Positions 18,720 to 28,267 of a DNA stretch of 64,000 nt are shown here, piece by piece. Made by a program: the position numbers and the translations under genes. The stretch covers positions 62,001-126,000 of the forward strand of contig NZ_LKBT01000009.1 of NCBI RefSeq assembly GCF_002699985.1. The letters run 5' to 3'. The first letter of the stretch is position 1, and every line of letters starts with the position of its first letter. This DNA is from Pseudomonas sp. ICMP 561. GTDB taxonomy: Bacteria > Pseudomonadota > Gammaproteobacteria > Pseudomonadales > Pseudomonadaceae. The notes below the pieces were generated by a model that worked only from the letters and a program-made list of their open reading frames with translations, searched no databases and was not told where the DNA came from.

Positions 18720-21056
18720 TCAAACGATCCGTGCCGACTCAGCCGCACGCTCCAGCTTGATCGCCACGAACTTCGAGGTTGGCGTGCTGCTGCCATCCCC
18801 GACGCTTTCCAGTGGTACCAACGGGTTGACCTCTGGGTAGTAAGCGGCCGCTTGACCAGCCGGAATGTCGAAAGCCAGCAAGGTGAAGTTCTTCACGCGG
18901 CGCTCGCGACCATCACCCCAGATCGAAATCAGATCCACTTTCTGCCCTGGCTGGTAGCCCAGGCGGATGATGTCGGCTTCGTTGACGAACACCACGTCAC
19001 GCTGACCCTTCACGCCGCGATAACGGTCGTCCAGGCCATAAATAGTGGTGTTGTACTGATCGTGGGAGCGCATGGACTGCATGATCAGATCAGGCTCTTG
19101 ACCAGTGGAGCGCACGCTCGCGTGCACCAAATCAAGCGGCAACATGTTGGGCTTGAAGTTGGCGCGTTCGGTCGCTGTGTTCCAGCGACGAGCACCTGCG
19201 GCGTTGCCCAGGTAGAAGCCACCTGGATGCTCCAGGCGCTGATTGAAGTCTTTGAAGCCTGGAATGGTGTCGGCAATCAGCTCGCGGATGCGGTTGTAAT
19301 CTTCCACCAGCCACAGCCAGTCCACCGGCTGCTTGCCCAGTGTCGCGTTGGCAATGCCCGCGAGGATTGCAGGTTCCGAACGCATGTGGCGGGACGACGG
19401 TTGCAGTTGGCCATTGGAAGCGTGAACCATGCTGAACGAGTCTTCAACGGTGACCGCTTGCGGGCCGTTGGCCTGCATGTCGATGTCGGTACGGCCGAAG
19501 CACGGCAGGATCAACGCTTCTTTTCCGTGGCTCAGGTGGCTGCGGTTGAGTTTGGTGCTGATCTGTACGGTCAGGTCGCAGTTGCTGAGAGCAGCAACGG
19601 TGCGAGCACTGTCCGGCGTCGCCTGGGCGAAGTTACCGCCCAGTGCGATGAAGACTTTGGCGCGGCCTTCGGCCATGGCGTGGATGGCTTCAACCACGTT
19701 GTGACCGTTTTCACGCGGGACTTTGAACTGGAAGCGACGTTCCAGCGCATCAAGGAAAAACGCCGGTGGACGCTCGTTGATGCCCATGGTGCGGTCGCCC
19801 TGCACGTTACTGTGGCCACGCACCGGGCACAGGCCAGCGCCTGGGCGGCCAATGTTGCCGCGCAGCAGCATAAGGTTGGCGATTTCCTGAATGGTCGCCA
19901 CCGAGTGGCGGTGCTGGGTGATGCCCATCGCCCAGCACATGATGACGTTCTTGCCCTTGAGGTACATTCGCGCGGACTTTTCGATATCCGCCAGCGTCAG
20001 GCCAGACTGCTCGACGATCTTGTCCCATGGGGTGTCGTCGATAGTCGCCAGGTAGTCGAGCACACCATGGGTGTGTTCGTTAAGGAAGGCGTGGTCGAAC
20101 ACTGACGGCTCATTGGCCGCCTGCGCATCGCGTTCCCATTGAAGCAGGAACTTGGCCATGCCGCGCAACAGCGCCATGTCACCACCCAGTGCGGGACGGA
20201 AATAGGCGGTGTTGGTTGGACGATCACCGTTGGTGAGCATTTCGATCGGGTGTTGCGGATGCTGGAAGCGCTCCAGGCCACGCTCTTTGAGCGGGTTGAC
20301 GCACACCACCTGAGCGCCGCGTTGAACGGCTTCACGCAGAGGTTCGAGCATGCGCGGATGGTTGGTGCCAGGGTTCTGACCCCAGACGAAAATCGCATCG
20401 GCATGTTCGAAGTCGTCGAAGGTCACGGTGCCTTTGCCGACGCCGACGCTTTGCGACAATGCAACGCCGCTGGCTTCGTGACACATGTTCGAGCAGTCAG
20501 GGAAGTTGTTGGTGCCGTAGGCACGAACGAACAGCTGATACAGGTAAGCGGCTTCGTTGCTGGCCCGGCCCGAGGTGTAGAACTCGGCCATGTTCGGGTT
20601 CGGCAAGGCTTTGAGGTGCTTGGCGATCAGGGCGAACGAGTCGTCCCAGCTGATCGGCTTGTAGCGATCGGTTTCGGCGTCATAAACCATCGGCTCGGTC
20701 AGTCGGCCCTGGTATTCCAGCCAGTAGTCGCTTTGCTCGCGCAGTGCGCTGACGCTGTAGCGGGCAAAGAAGGACGGGTCGACACGACGCTTGGTCGCTT
20801 CCCAGTTCACCGCTTTGGCGCCGTTTTCGCAGAACTTGACCATGCCGCTTTCCGGCGAATCACCCCATGCGCAACCCGGGCAGTCAAAGCCGCCGTTCTG
20901 GTTGGTCTTGAGCATCATGCGCAGGTTTTTCAGTGCGTTGTCGCTTGATAGCCAGTGATGAGTCACGCTGATCAATGCACCCCAGCCACCGGCGGCACCT
21001 TTGTAAGGCTTGTAACGCGGGACTGGTTTCTGGTCGGCTTCTTTGTGCAGGCTCAT
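18720..21056 (-). CDS. FdhF/YdeP-family molybdopterin oxidoreductase
   Basis: A 778-residue molybdopterin-guanine-dinucleotide enzyme of the YdeP branch of formate-dehydrogenase-like proteins. The N-terminus has cysteines in GGFDCPGCAWGD and FCENGAK that could bind an Fe-S cluster. Molybdopterin-binding stretches such as MCWAMGITQHRHSV and RGNIGRPGAGLCPVRGHSNVQGDRT (split here only for length) follow. The electron donor is unknown for the family. It overlaps the upstream fdhD by 4 bp, which fits the need for FdhD to sulfurate the cofactor. Confidence 0.88.
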   Translation of the reverse strand: MSLHKEADQKPVPRYKPYKGAAGGWGALISVTHHWLSSDNALKNLRMMLKTNQNGGFDCPGCAWGDSPESGMVKFCENGAKAVNWEATKRRVDPSFFARYSVSALREQSDYWLEYQGRLTEPMVYDAETDRYKPISWDDSFALIAKHLKALPNPNMAEFYTSGRASNEAAYLYQLFVRAYGTNNFPDCSNMCHEASGVALSQSVGVGKGTVTFDDFEHADAIFVWGQNPGTNHPRMLEPLREAVQRGAQVVCVNPLKERGLERFQHPQHPIEMLTNGDRPTNTAYFRPALGGDMALLRGMAKFLLQWERDAQAANEPSVFDHAFLNEHTHGVLDYLATIDDTPWDKIVEQSGLTLADIEKSARMYLKGKNVIMCWAMGITQHRHSVATIQEIANLMLLRGNIGRPGAGLCPVRGHSNVQGDRTMGINERPPAFFLDALERRFQFKVPRENGHNVVEAIHAMAEGRAKVFIALGGNFAQATPDSARTVAALSNCDLTVQISTKLNRSHLSHGKEALILPCFGRTDIDMQANGPQAVTVEDSFSMVHASNGQLQPSSRHMRSEPAILAGIANATLGKQPVDWLWLVEDYNRIRELIADTIPGFKDFNQRLEHPGGFYLGNAAGARRWNTATERANFKPNMLPLDLVHASVRSTGQEPDLIMQSMRSHDQYNTTIYGLDDRYRGVKGQRDVVFVNEADIIRLGYQPGQKVDLISIWGDGRERRVKNFTLLAFDIPAGQAAAYYPEVNPLVPLESVGDGSSTPTSKFVAIKLERAAESARIV

Positions 21057-21892
21057 GCTTGATTCTCCATCACGGGACTATAAACCCGCGGCGCACTGTG
21101 TTGCGGCAGGTGAATTAGGTTCAGGTTATGACGACGTGCCCATTGCAAGGCCAGGCCCGTAGGCGAGGACAAGCTGACCAGCGTCTGGATACCGGCGCGC
21201 AGCACTTTCTGGATCAACTCCAGACTGCAGCGACTGGTGACGATGGCGAGGCCGCCGATTATTGGAATTTCCTGGCGCACCAAAGCGCCAATCAACTTAT
21301 CGAGGGCGTTGTGTCGACCGATATCTTCCCGGCCCAGCAGCAATTGCCCTTGGTTATTCATGAAAACGGCGGCGTGTACCGCACCGCAATGGCGACCCAG
21401 CGGCTGGAACTCACCAATACGCTGACGCAAGCCCTCAAGCCATTCGATAGGCGGTAGAGGCGCACCCGGCAAGACATTCAGTTCAGGCAGCGCCTGTTCA
21501 ACAGCTTCCACTCCGCACAGGCCACAGCCGCTGGTCCCCGCCATTTGCCGACGCTGCTGTTTGAGGTCCCAAAAGGCACGACTGGCGATTTCGACTTCGG
21601 CCTGCTGCGCAGAACCGCAGCCGCTGAGCTTGATGTCGTAAATTTCATCGGGCGAAGCGATGATGCCGCTGCCCAGGCTGAAGCCCACCACAAAGTCTTC
21701 AAGATCGGTTGGGGTGACCAGCATGACTGCCTGACTGATGCCGTTAAAGGCGATGGCGAGTGCTACTTCTTCAGCGAGATCGGCAGGCGCCGACACATCG
21801 CGGTCGAGGTTCGAGTAGCTGTATGACTGGCTTGCGGCGGGCGCGGGCGATAGTTCTGCGGGCGCCGTACTGACCGTTCGCTTGGCGTGCAT
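21053..21892 (-). CDS. fdhD: FdhD formate dehydrogenase accessory sulfurtransferase
   Basis: A 279-residue protein colinear with FdhD, which passes sulfur from IscS to the molybdenum cofactor of formate dehydrogenases. The essential CxxC loop reads CGLCGVEA near residue 125. GREDIGRHNALDK and TSRCSLELIQK are family signatures. It is the first gene of a two-gene operon with the YdeP-like oxidoreductase (ATGA overlap). Confidence 0.93.
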   Translation of the reverse strand: MHAKRTVSTAPAELSPAPAASQSYSYSNLDRDVSAPADLAEEVALAIAFNGISQAVMLVTPTDLEDFVVGFSLGSGIIASPDEIYDIKLSGCGSAQQAEVEIASRAFWDLKQQRRQMAGTSGCGLCGVEAVEQALPELNVLPGAPLPPIEWLEGLRQRIGEFQPLGRHCGAVHAAVFMNNQGQLLLGREDIGRHNALDKLIGALVRQEIPIIGGLAIVTSRCSLELIQKVLRAGIQTLVSLSSPTGLALQWARRHNLNLIHLPQHSAPRVYSPVMENQA

Positions 21893-21986
21893 AGGAACGT
21901 ACCGGCAGAGTGATATCGCACAAGACTAGGCGTCTTGTCGGATATCGTCTAATCGCTAGTTCCAATGCACTGATAGATGACGTCGA

Positions 21987-22874
21987 TCAATGTTTTTCCA
22001 TGAGTTTCTGGTAGAGCGCAAAACACGCTTCAGCCAGTACCGAGCGAGGTGCGCTGCGCCGCATGATCATGCCCAGACGGGCCATGGTGCGGGCGTCATC
22101 GATGGGTTGCAGACGCAGATCCTCAGTCAGGTTCACCAGCTCGCCTTCCAGCGGCATGATCGCGCAGCAGAAACCGCCATGGACGGCCTGAAGCAACTGA
22201 TGAACGGCATCAGTCTGCAGCATCGGAATGAACTGCAGCCCACGACTGTGAAAGTTGTGATCGATGGATTGGCGGAAGTGCATGCCGCTGGTCAACAAGC
22301 CCAGAGGCAGCTCGATCAAATCCGCCCAGGTCAACGGCTGCTCGCCGAAACTGAAGTGGCGATGATCGTAAAGCAGGCCCATGCGGGTTTCGGCCAGGGT
22401 CAGGGAGTCGAAACGCTCGCCGTCCAGGTGCTCCATGTAGGAAACGCCCAGATCAATGCGATTGCTCGCTAATTGTTCCAGGATCTGTTCGGAGCTGAGG
22501 GCTGACAGTTCGAAGCGCAGGTTGGGGTGGCTTTCGTGCAGCAACCGTAATAACGGCAGCGGATCGAAGCTCGACAACGGCACCACGCCCATGCGTAGCG
22601 TGCCGACCAGGTGGCCGCGACACGCAGCCGCTTCGGCCTGCAAGCCATCATAAGCCGCCAATACCGTACGTGCCCACGCCAGCACGCGTTCGCCTGGGGC
22701 GGTAAAGCCCTCGAAGCGTTGCCCGCGAACCACCAGTGGCAGCTCAAGCTCTTCTTCCAGATTGCGCAGGCGCATCGACAGGGTCGGCTGGGTGATATTG
22801 CAACGTGCGGCAGCCTGCCCAAAGTGCCTCGTCTCATCGAGGGCAATCAGGAATTTGAGTTGTTTGATGTCCAT
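21987..22874 (-). CDS. LysR-family transcriptional regulator
   Basis: A 295-residue regulator with an N-terminal winged helix (MDIKQLKFLIALDETRHFGQ, with the ITQPTLSMRLRNLEEEL recognition helix) and a C-terminal periplasmic-binding-like effector domain. The start is the ATG at 22874; the upstream frame extension is not LysR-like. It is transcribed divergently from the LysM gene and lies just upstream of fdhD, so either could be a target; the sequence does not say which. Confidence 0.9.
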   Translation of the reverse strand: MDIKQLKFLIALDETRHFGQAAARCNITQPTLSMRLRNLEEELELPLVVRGQRFEGFTAPGERVLAWARTVLAAYDGLQAEAAACRGHLVGTLRMGVVPLSSFDPLPLLRLLHESHPNLRFELSALSSEQILEQLASNRIDLGVSYMEHLDGERFDSLTLAETRMGLLYDHRHFSFGEQPLTWADLIELPLGLLTSGMHFRQSIDHNFHSRGLQFIPMLQTDAVHQLLQAVHGGFCCAIMPLEGELVNLTEDLRLQPIDDARTMARLGMIMRRSAPRSVLAEACFALYQKLMEKH

Positions 22875-23024
22875 ATTCGCTCCATTGGTACTGCAAGCGA
22901 GTGATTCTAGCCTGTAGACGTATCGGATGGGCGGTCGGCTGCCGGTCGGACGGCGGTTTCCCATGACCTGTTACGACTAACCTTGTCTGTTGGGCACGAC
23001 AATAACAATCAAGGAGAACGGCAC

Positions 23025-23474
23025 ATGAGCTTGTTCAGTTTTCTAAAAGAGGCCGGGGAAAAGATCCTCGACGCAATTACGCCTGGCGATGCGAATGCCT
23101 CGGGTGAGGCGCTCAAGAAACACATTTCAGCTGTTGGGTTAGGCAACCCTGATGTCCAGGCAACCGTGGAAGGTGGCAAGGTGACGGTCACGGGTGAGGT
23201 TGCCAGTCAGGAAGAGAAGGAAAAAATCCTGCTGACACTGGGCAATATCAACGGTGTGGAAACGGTCGATGACCAGATGACTATTGCAGCCGGTGCTGCG
23301 CCTGTGACTGCCGCGAAGTTCGTGACTGTAGAGAAGGGCGACACACTGAGTGCCATATCCAAACGGGTCTACGGTGACCCGAATAAATATCAGAAAATCT
23401 TCGAGGCCAACAAACCGATGCTCAAGGATGTGGACAAGATTTATCCGGGGCAGCAGTTGCGAATTCCTGAATAA
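23025..23474 (+). CDS. lysM: BON-LysM protein (LysM/Kbp, YgaU family)
   Basis: A 149-residue protein with a BON domain (about 25-90, containing VQATVEGGKVTVTGEVAS) and a C-terminal LysM domain (about 98-147, YTVEKGDTLSAI-like VEKGDTLSAISKRVYG). This is the architecture of E. coli YgaU/Kbp, a cytoplasmic potassium-binding protein. No signal peptide is present. AAGGAG lies six to seven bases before the ATG at 23025. Confidence 0.92.
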   Translation: MSLFSFLKEAGEKILDAITPGDANASGEALKKHISAVGLGNPDVQATVEGGKVTVTGEVASQEEKEKILLTLGNINGVETVDDQMTIAAGAAPVTAAKFVTVEKGDTLSAISKRVYGDPNKYQKIFEANKPMLKDVDKIYPGQQLRIPE

Positions 23475-23566
23475 TTGACGTTGTGGGTTTAAACGCTTCG
23501 CGGGCAAGCCTCGCTCCAACAGATTCGTTAACTCCTGTCGGAGATTCTATGTTGGCCTGCAATCCC

Positions 23567-23656
23567 GTAGGACCGGCTTTAGCCGGGAGGGCGGTATTTC
23601 TGGCGAGGAAGATTTTGTTAATGTCCCGACGCCCTCCCGGCTAAAGCCGGTCCTAC
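23567..23656. repeat. REP-type inverted repeat pair, GTAGGACCGGCTTTAGCC family
   Basis: Perfect arms GTAGGACCGGCTTTAGCCGG and complement with about 45 bp between them, in the gap between convergent lysM and yrfG. Confidence 0.88.
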
Positions 23657-23718
23657 GGAAGAGCGCAATCTCAAATGGGAGCGGGACTGGCCCGCGAAGG
23701 TGCGGAAGTCAGCAATGA

Positions 23719-24381
23719 CTATAGCCCCTCAATCAACTCCCGATAATCCTTCACCGCAGCAAATTCTTCGGTGTCTTTCGGCCCTTTCTGGCTATTAGGT
23801 TCGCTGACCGCCAAAAGATGGCCGATACCGAAACTACGGGCGCTACGCAGGATCGGCAGGGTGTCGTCGATAAACAGGCTGCGCGCCGGATCGAAGGCAA
23901 TGTCAGCTTGAAGCGCATCCCAGAAGTGCGGGCTTTCCTTTGGGAAGCCGTAGTCGTGGGAGCTGATCAGACGTTCAAAGTACGGCGCCAACTCAATCCG
24001 CTCCATTTTCAACGACAACGAATCCCTGTGCGCATTGGTGATCATGATCACGCGCTTGCCTGCCTGCTTGATAGCAGCGAGAAATGTTTCGGCGTCTGGA
24101 CGCAGGGCAATCAAGTCGGCGGTTTCCAGCTTGAGGTCGCGCACTGACAACTTTAATTCGGCGCTCCAATAATCCAGGCAATACCAGTTGAGCGTGCCCG
24201 CATTCTTTTCGAACAGCGGCTTCATCTCCAGCAACGCCATCGCCAGGCTGACGCCATGCAGGTCGGCATAGCGCTGCGGCAAATGTTGCAACCAGAAGTG
24301 CTCGTCGTAATAAAGATCAAGCAAGGTGCCGTCCATATCGAGCAGAACGGTATCGATGTCGCGCCAGGGCATTAAAGGCAT
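23719..24381 (-). CDS. yrfG: HAD-family GMP/IMP nucleotidase YrfG
   Basis: A 220-residue HAD hydrolase. Motif I is LLDMDGTLLDLYYDEHFW (nucleophile Asp14), motif II MITNAH, and motif III/IV FPKESPHFW plus LFIDDTLPIL. The sequence and the divergent nudE neighbour match YrfG, which dephosphorylates GMP and IMP. It is divergent from nudE with 99 bp between starts. Confidence 0.88.
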   Translation of the reverse strand: MPLMPWRDIDTVLLDMDGTLLDLYYDEHFWLQHLPQRYADLHGVSLAMALLEMKPLFEKNAGTLNWYCLDYWSAELKLSVRDLKLETADLIALRPDAETFLAAIKQAGKRVIMITNAHRDSLSLKMERIELAPYFERLISSHDYGFPKESPHFWDALQADIAFDPARSLFIDDTLPILRSARSFGIGHLLAVSEPNSQKGPKDTEEFAAVKDYRELIEGL

Positions 24382-24480
24382 TCGCGTCTCGCAAGGTATT
24401 GATGGGTGAAGTCAGCATATCCGAGACAGACAATCGGAAAAGCCACGGTATAGTAACCCGTCCACGCAAAGGAGCCCGAC

Positions 24481-25047
24481 ATGCGCCAGAAACCCACCGT
24501 ACTTGCCCGCGAAATCGTCGCCAGTAGCCGTTTGTTCCGTGTTGAGGAGCTGCAATTGCGCTTCGCCAACGGCGTTGAGCGCACCTATGAGCGATTGGTC
24601 GGGCGCGGTAATGGTTACGGCGCAGTGATGATTGTGGCAATGCTGGATGCTGATCATGTGGTTTTGATCGAAGAATATTGCGGTGGCACCGATGAATACG
24701 AGCTGTCCTTGCCCAAGGGGCTTATCGAGCCAGGCGAAGACGTGCTGGCTGCAGCCAACCGTGAACTCAAAGAAGAAGCAGGCTACGGCGCGCGTCAACT
24801 GGAGCACCTGACCGAGCTTTCCCTGTCCCCCGGCTACATGAGCCAGAAAATCCAGGTGGTGCTGGCTTCCGATCTCTATGAGGAGCGTCTGGAAGGTGAT
24901 GAGCCTGAGCCGATGCGTGTGGATAAAGTGAATTTGCGCGAGCTGTCGAGTTTGATAGAAAACCCACAGTTCAGCGAAGGCCGTGCACTCGCTGCGCTCT
25001 ATCTGGCGCGTGACTTGTTGACTCAGCGTGGACTGTTTTTGCCATGA
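24481..25047 (+). CDS. nudE: ADP-compounds Nudix hydrolase NudE
   Basis: A 188-residue Nudix hydrolase with an intact Nudix box, GLIEPGEDVLAAANRELKEE then AGY (G-x5-E-x7-REUxEE-x-G-U). NudE cleaves ADP-ribose, NADH and diadenosine polyphosphates. It overlaps cysQ by 4 bp (ATGA), so the two are coupled. Confidence 0.93.
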   Translation: MRQKPTVLAREIVASSRLFRVEELQLRFANGVERTYERLVGRGNGYGAVMIVAMLDADHVVLIEEYCGGTDEYELSLPKGLIEPGEDVLAAANRELKEEAGYGARQLEHLTELSLSPGYMSQKIQVVLASDLYEERLEGDEPEPMRVDKVNLRELSSLIENPQFSEGRALAALYLARDLLTQRGLFLP

Positions 25048-25886
25048 CCGACGTTTTTAACGGCCTGCCGCACCCGCTTCTGGAACCTGTTATCAAACTT
25101 GCCCGTCTCGCCGGGGAGGTAATCCTGCCGTATTGGCGTGCCAATGTGACCGTGACCTCCAAGGCCGATGACTCACCTGTCACTGCGGCCGATATGGCTG
25201 CCCATCAGCTACTCGCTGAAGGCTTGCTGGCGCTGGCACCGGATATTCATGTGCTGTCCGAAGAAGATGCCGATATCCCGCTGAGTGAACGCGCGAAGTG
25301 GGAGCGCTGGTGGCTGGTCGATCCGCTGGACGGCACCAAGGAATTTATTTCCGGCAGTGAAGAGTTCACCGTCAACGTCGCCCTCATAGAGCATGGCCGT
25401 GTCGTGTTTGGTGTGGTTTCGATGCCGACCAACAACCGCTGCTACTTTGGAGGGGCCGGCTTAGGCGCGTGGCGCAGCGATGACGATGACCACGTGACGC
25501 CGATCACTGTTCGTCAGGAACCGGGCGCCGGACATGACTTCACCGTAGTTGCCAGTCGCCGTCATACCAGCCCTGAGCAAGAGCGTCTGCTGGCCGGTTT
25601 GTCTGCTGCGGTCGGACATTTGCATTTGACCAACATAGGCAGTTCGTTGAAGTTCTGCCTGTTGGCTGAAGGCGCTGCCGATTGCTATCCCCGGCTGGCA
25701 CCGACGTCGCAGTGGGACACCGCTGCCGCGCAAGGTGTGCTGGAAGGTGCTGGCGGGGAAGTGCTTGAGCTGTCCGGCGAGCCTTTCAGCTATCCAGCGC
25801 GTGAATCGTTGCTCAACCCATTCTTTTTGGCGCTGCCTGCGGGAGCCGCCTGGCGTTCCGACTTGCTGGCGCTTGCTACTTCGTAA
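25044..25886 (+). CDS. cysQ: 3'(2'),5'-bisphosphate nucleotidase CysQ
   Basis: A 280-residue member of the lithium-sensitive inositol monophosphatase superfamily. The metal site is VDPLDGTKEFISGSEEFTVN, with an upstream Glu-Glu pair (LSEEDAD) and a downstream WDTAAAQGVLEGAGG. CysQ removes the 3'-phosphate from PAP, clearing the by-product of sulfate assimilation. It is co-transcribed with nudE; its 3' end overlaps the convergent gene at 25876 by 11 bp. Confidence 0.93.
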   Translation: MTDVFNGLPHPLLEPVIKLARLAGEVILPYWRANVTVTSKADDSPVTAADMAAHQLLAEGLLALAPDIHVLSEEDADIPLSERAKWERWWLVDPLDGTKEFISGSEEFTVNVALIEHGRVVFGVVSMPTNNRCYFGGAGLGAWRSDDDDHVTPITVRQEPGAGHDFTVVASRRHTSPEQERLLAGLSAAVGHLHLTNIGSSLKFCLLAEGAADCYPRLAPTSQWDTAAAQGVLEGAGGEVLELSGEPFSYPARESLLNPFFLALPAGAAWRSDLLALATS

Positions 25887-26310
25887 GAGGTGGGTTGCAG
25901 CCGTTGCGCACGGTTTCTTCGTATCCGACATCCTGCCTGCCAGGCTCAATGTTCCATTCAGATTTGGTATTGAGTATGTCCAGATGGCATATCAATTGAT
26001 GTCGCATACCGTGCGTATTTCCCCAGTGGGTGCTGCTGGAATAGTCCCGAATGATGGCGTCTACTATCAAGCCGGTCGAGTTCGTGCTTCCCTTCAGGTC
26101 TCTCGTACATTGTTCGGGTATGAGGCTGAGTGAATAGCGCTGAATATTGATATCGAAGCGCCAGATGCCTCGTTGAAAGTAGTTAGTGCAGCCGGGGACT
26201 GTGATCGGCGCTGTGACTGCGGGCGCGGTAGTATCGGCAGCCCAGGTATGGATTGGGGATCCCAGGCACAAAGCAATCCCGCATCCTGATAAAAATCGTT
26301 TGAATTCCAT
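25876..26310 (-). CDS. Secreted protein, DUF2599-like
   Basis: A 144-residue protein with a signal peptide (MEFKRFLSGCGIALCLGSPI, cleaved after WAA). The mature part has four cysteines and the stretch INIQRYSLSLIPEQCTR, then a GMRHQLICHLDI segment, and ends in NGCNPP. This pattern resembles DUF2599 proteins as I remember them; the function is unknown. The tail overlaps the cysQ 3' end. Confidence 0.6.
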   Translation of the reverse strand: MEFKRFLSGCGIALCLGSPIHTWAADTTAPAVTAPITVPGCTNYFQRGIWRFDINIQRYSLSLIPEQCTRDLKGSTNSTGLIVDAIIRDYSSSTHWGNTHGMRHQLICHLDILNTKSEWNIEPGRQDVGYEETVRNGCNPPLTK

Positions 26311-26426
26311 TTGCCTACCCTTGCAGTCTAATCTTCCGTATACCGAAGATTAGTGCCGAGGGCCCGGCAAGCTAGACAGATTCGCGATGAGGTTAAGTGC
26401 GGATCGCTGTAAGGCGCAGACGAAAA

Positions 26427-26882
26427 CTACGTGTGCACCACGTATTGTCCTGTGAAGGTTGCCGCCTGATCGTCACTGTTTTGAGCGCAGATTCGTGTGT
26501 GCAGGGTCAGCCTGGCTCGCTTGCGCCGCTGGTAGGTGGTGATGAATTTCTTCCACAAGGCTTCATCCGGCGCGTCGCAAATCGCCACGGCGTCCCCGCG
26601 TACAGGCAGCGGATAGCTGATCTGGCCGTCCTGGATCACGATGTGCCCGCCGTCGATACCGGCCTCTTTAAGGCGCAGGTGCAACCATCCCCAACCCACC
26701 AGAACAGCCCCGCAGTACAGGCTTCCGCCGAACAAGGTGCTTTTGTGATTAATATTGGGGGCGAGCGGTAAATGCAGCCGCAGTTGGTGATCCTGCCAGC
26801 TCAGGACTTTTACGCCCATCGCCTGGGTGAGCGGAATGTCGTGATGCAGCACCTGTTCCAGTGCGGCGGCCTCTGGTGACAT
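26427..26882 (-). CDS. YiiD-C-type thioesterase-domain protein
   Basis: A 151-residue hotdog protein resembling the C-terminal domain of YiiD: LAPNINHKSTLFGGSLYCGA contains the N-H-x-x-T-x-F-G-G-S active-site turn. The substrate is unknown. I prefer the ATG at 26882 because GAGGA lies seven bases before it; an ATG 21 bp upstream overlaps the ribosome-binding region. It follows dctD by 17 bp and probably shares its transcript. Confidence 0.78.
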   Translation of the reverse strand: MSPEAAALEQVLHHDIPLTQAMGVKVLSWQDHQLRLHLPLAPNINHKSTLFGGSLYCGAVLVGWGWLHLRLKEAGIDGGHIVIQDGQISYPLPVRGDAVAICDAPDEALWKKFITTYQRRKRARLTLHTRICAQNSDDQAATFTGQYVVHT

Positions 26883-26899
26883 CGTATTATCCTCGTGCT

Positions 26900-28267
26900 T
26901 CATTCCTGCTCATCCGCGCCGCCGCCGAAGCTCAGTCCGTGTTTGCGCAGTTTGTCGTGCAGGGTTTTACGCGGCAGGCCGAGCGCCTCCGCGAGGCTGC
27001 GCACGGAGCTGTGCGGCCGGGTCAACTCTGCTGCGATCAAGGCACGTTCGAAGCTTTCGACCTGCTCGCTGAGGCCCCCCGTGATCGTCGGCACCACCGG
27101 CACTTCGTTGCCTTCCAGAGCAAGCTCCAGGCCTAGAGCAAACCGCTCCGCGGCGTTTTGCAGCTCACGGACATTGCCCGGCCAGGTGTGGCGCAGCAAC
27201 AGGGCGCGTTGCGCGGGCTGCAGTTCATGTTTGGGCAGTCCGTGGCGCATGCTCGCCGCATCTGCATAGTGCTGGAATAGCATCAGCGCATCTTCGCCGC
27301 GCTCACGTAACGGCGGTATGCGCAGCGGTGCAACATTGAGTCGGTAATACAAGTCGGCGCGGAAGCGACCCTGATCCGCTGCCTGACGCAAATCCTCTTT
27401 GGTGGCCGCTATTACCCGAATATCCAGCGGGATTTGCTGATTGCCGCCCAGCCGCTCGACCATTCGCTCTTGCAACAGGCGCAGCAGTTTGACCTGCACG
27501 TCCATGCTCATGCTTTCGATTTCATCCAGGAACAGCGTGCCGCCATTGGCGAATTCGAACTTGCCGATGCGGCGTTTCTGCGCTCCGGTGAACGCGCCCG
27601 GCTCGTGTCCGAACAATTCACTTTCGACCACCGACTCTGCAAGCGCCCCCGCATTGATCGCAACAAATGGCCCGGTGCGGCGATTGGACAGATCATGCAG
27701 CGCCCGCGCCACGACCTCCTTGCCCGCGCCGGTTTCCCCAAGAATCAGCACGTCGGCTTTGGTTGCGGCCAGCGCACCGATCTGCTGACGCAGGCGCAAC
27801 ATAGGCGCCGACTGTCCGACCAGCCGTGCGCTTAATTGCTGCCGGTCGCTCAACGCCAGGCGCAGGCTTCGGTTATCCAGCACCAGACGTCGCAGCGCTA
27901 ATGCCCGGCGCACGCTGTCGAGCAGCGCATCGCTGGCAAACGGTTTTTCCAGAAAGTCGTAAGCACCGGCGCGCATCGCCTGCACGGCCAGTGGTACATC
28001 GCCGTGGCCTGTAATCAGCAGGACTGGTAATTCCGGGTCTCTGCCATGCAGATCGCTCAACAATTCGAGGCCATCCATGCCCGGCATGCGAATGTCGCTG
28101 ACCACTACGCCCGGCCAGTCGCGTTCGATGCGAGCCGCAAGGCCGTTGGCTTCCGGCAGCGTCAGGACTTTCAGTCCGGCGAGATCCAGCGTCTGGCTCA
28201 AGGCTTGGCGCAAGTGCGGGTCGTCGTCGATCAGCACTACCTGAATCTTGCTGTCGATGGCGGTCAT
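26900..28267 (-). CDS. dctD: DctD-type sigma-54-dependent response regulator
   Basis: A 455-residue NtrC-class activator: receiver domain with Asp58 (VVVSDIRMPG), AAA+ domain with Walker A GETGAGKE (177-184) and the sigma-54 contact loop GAFTGA (224-229), then a C-terminal Fis-type helix-turn-helix (SVRSLAEALGLPRKTLHDKL). With the adjacent kinase it matches DctB/DctD, which switch on C4-dicarboxylate uptake. The start overlaps the dctB stop by 4 bp. No dicarboxylate transporter gene is in this window. Confidence 0.9.
   Translation of the reverse strand: MTAIDSKIQVVLIDDDPHLRQALSQTLDLAGLKVLTLPEANGLAARIERDWPGVVVSDIRMPGMDGLELLSDLHGRDPELPVLLITGHGDVPLAVQAMRAGAYDFLEKPFASDALLDSVRRALALRRLVLDNRSLRLALSDRQQLSARLVGQSAPMLRLRQQIGALAATKADVLILGETGAGKEVVARALHDLSNRRTGPFVAINAGALAESVVESELFGHEPGAFTGAQKRRIGKFEFANGGTLFLDEIESMSMDVQVKLLRLLQERMVERLGGNQQIPLDIRVIAATKEDLRQAADQGRFRADLYYRLNVAPLRIPPLRERGEDALMLFQHYADAASMRHGLPKHELQPAQRALLLRHTWPGNVRELQNAAERFALGLELALEGNEVPVVPTITGGLSEQVESFERALIAAELTRPHSSVRSLAEALGLPRKTLHDKLRKHGLSFGGGADEQE

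Noticed and set aside
18852..20105. A 417-codon frame antisense to the molybdopterin oxidoreductase
   Set aside because: Shadow of codon bias; no ribosome-binding site or domain.
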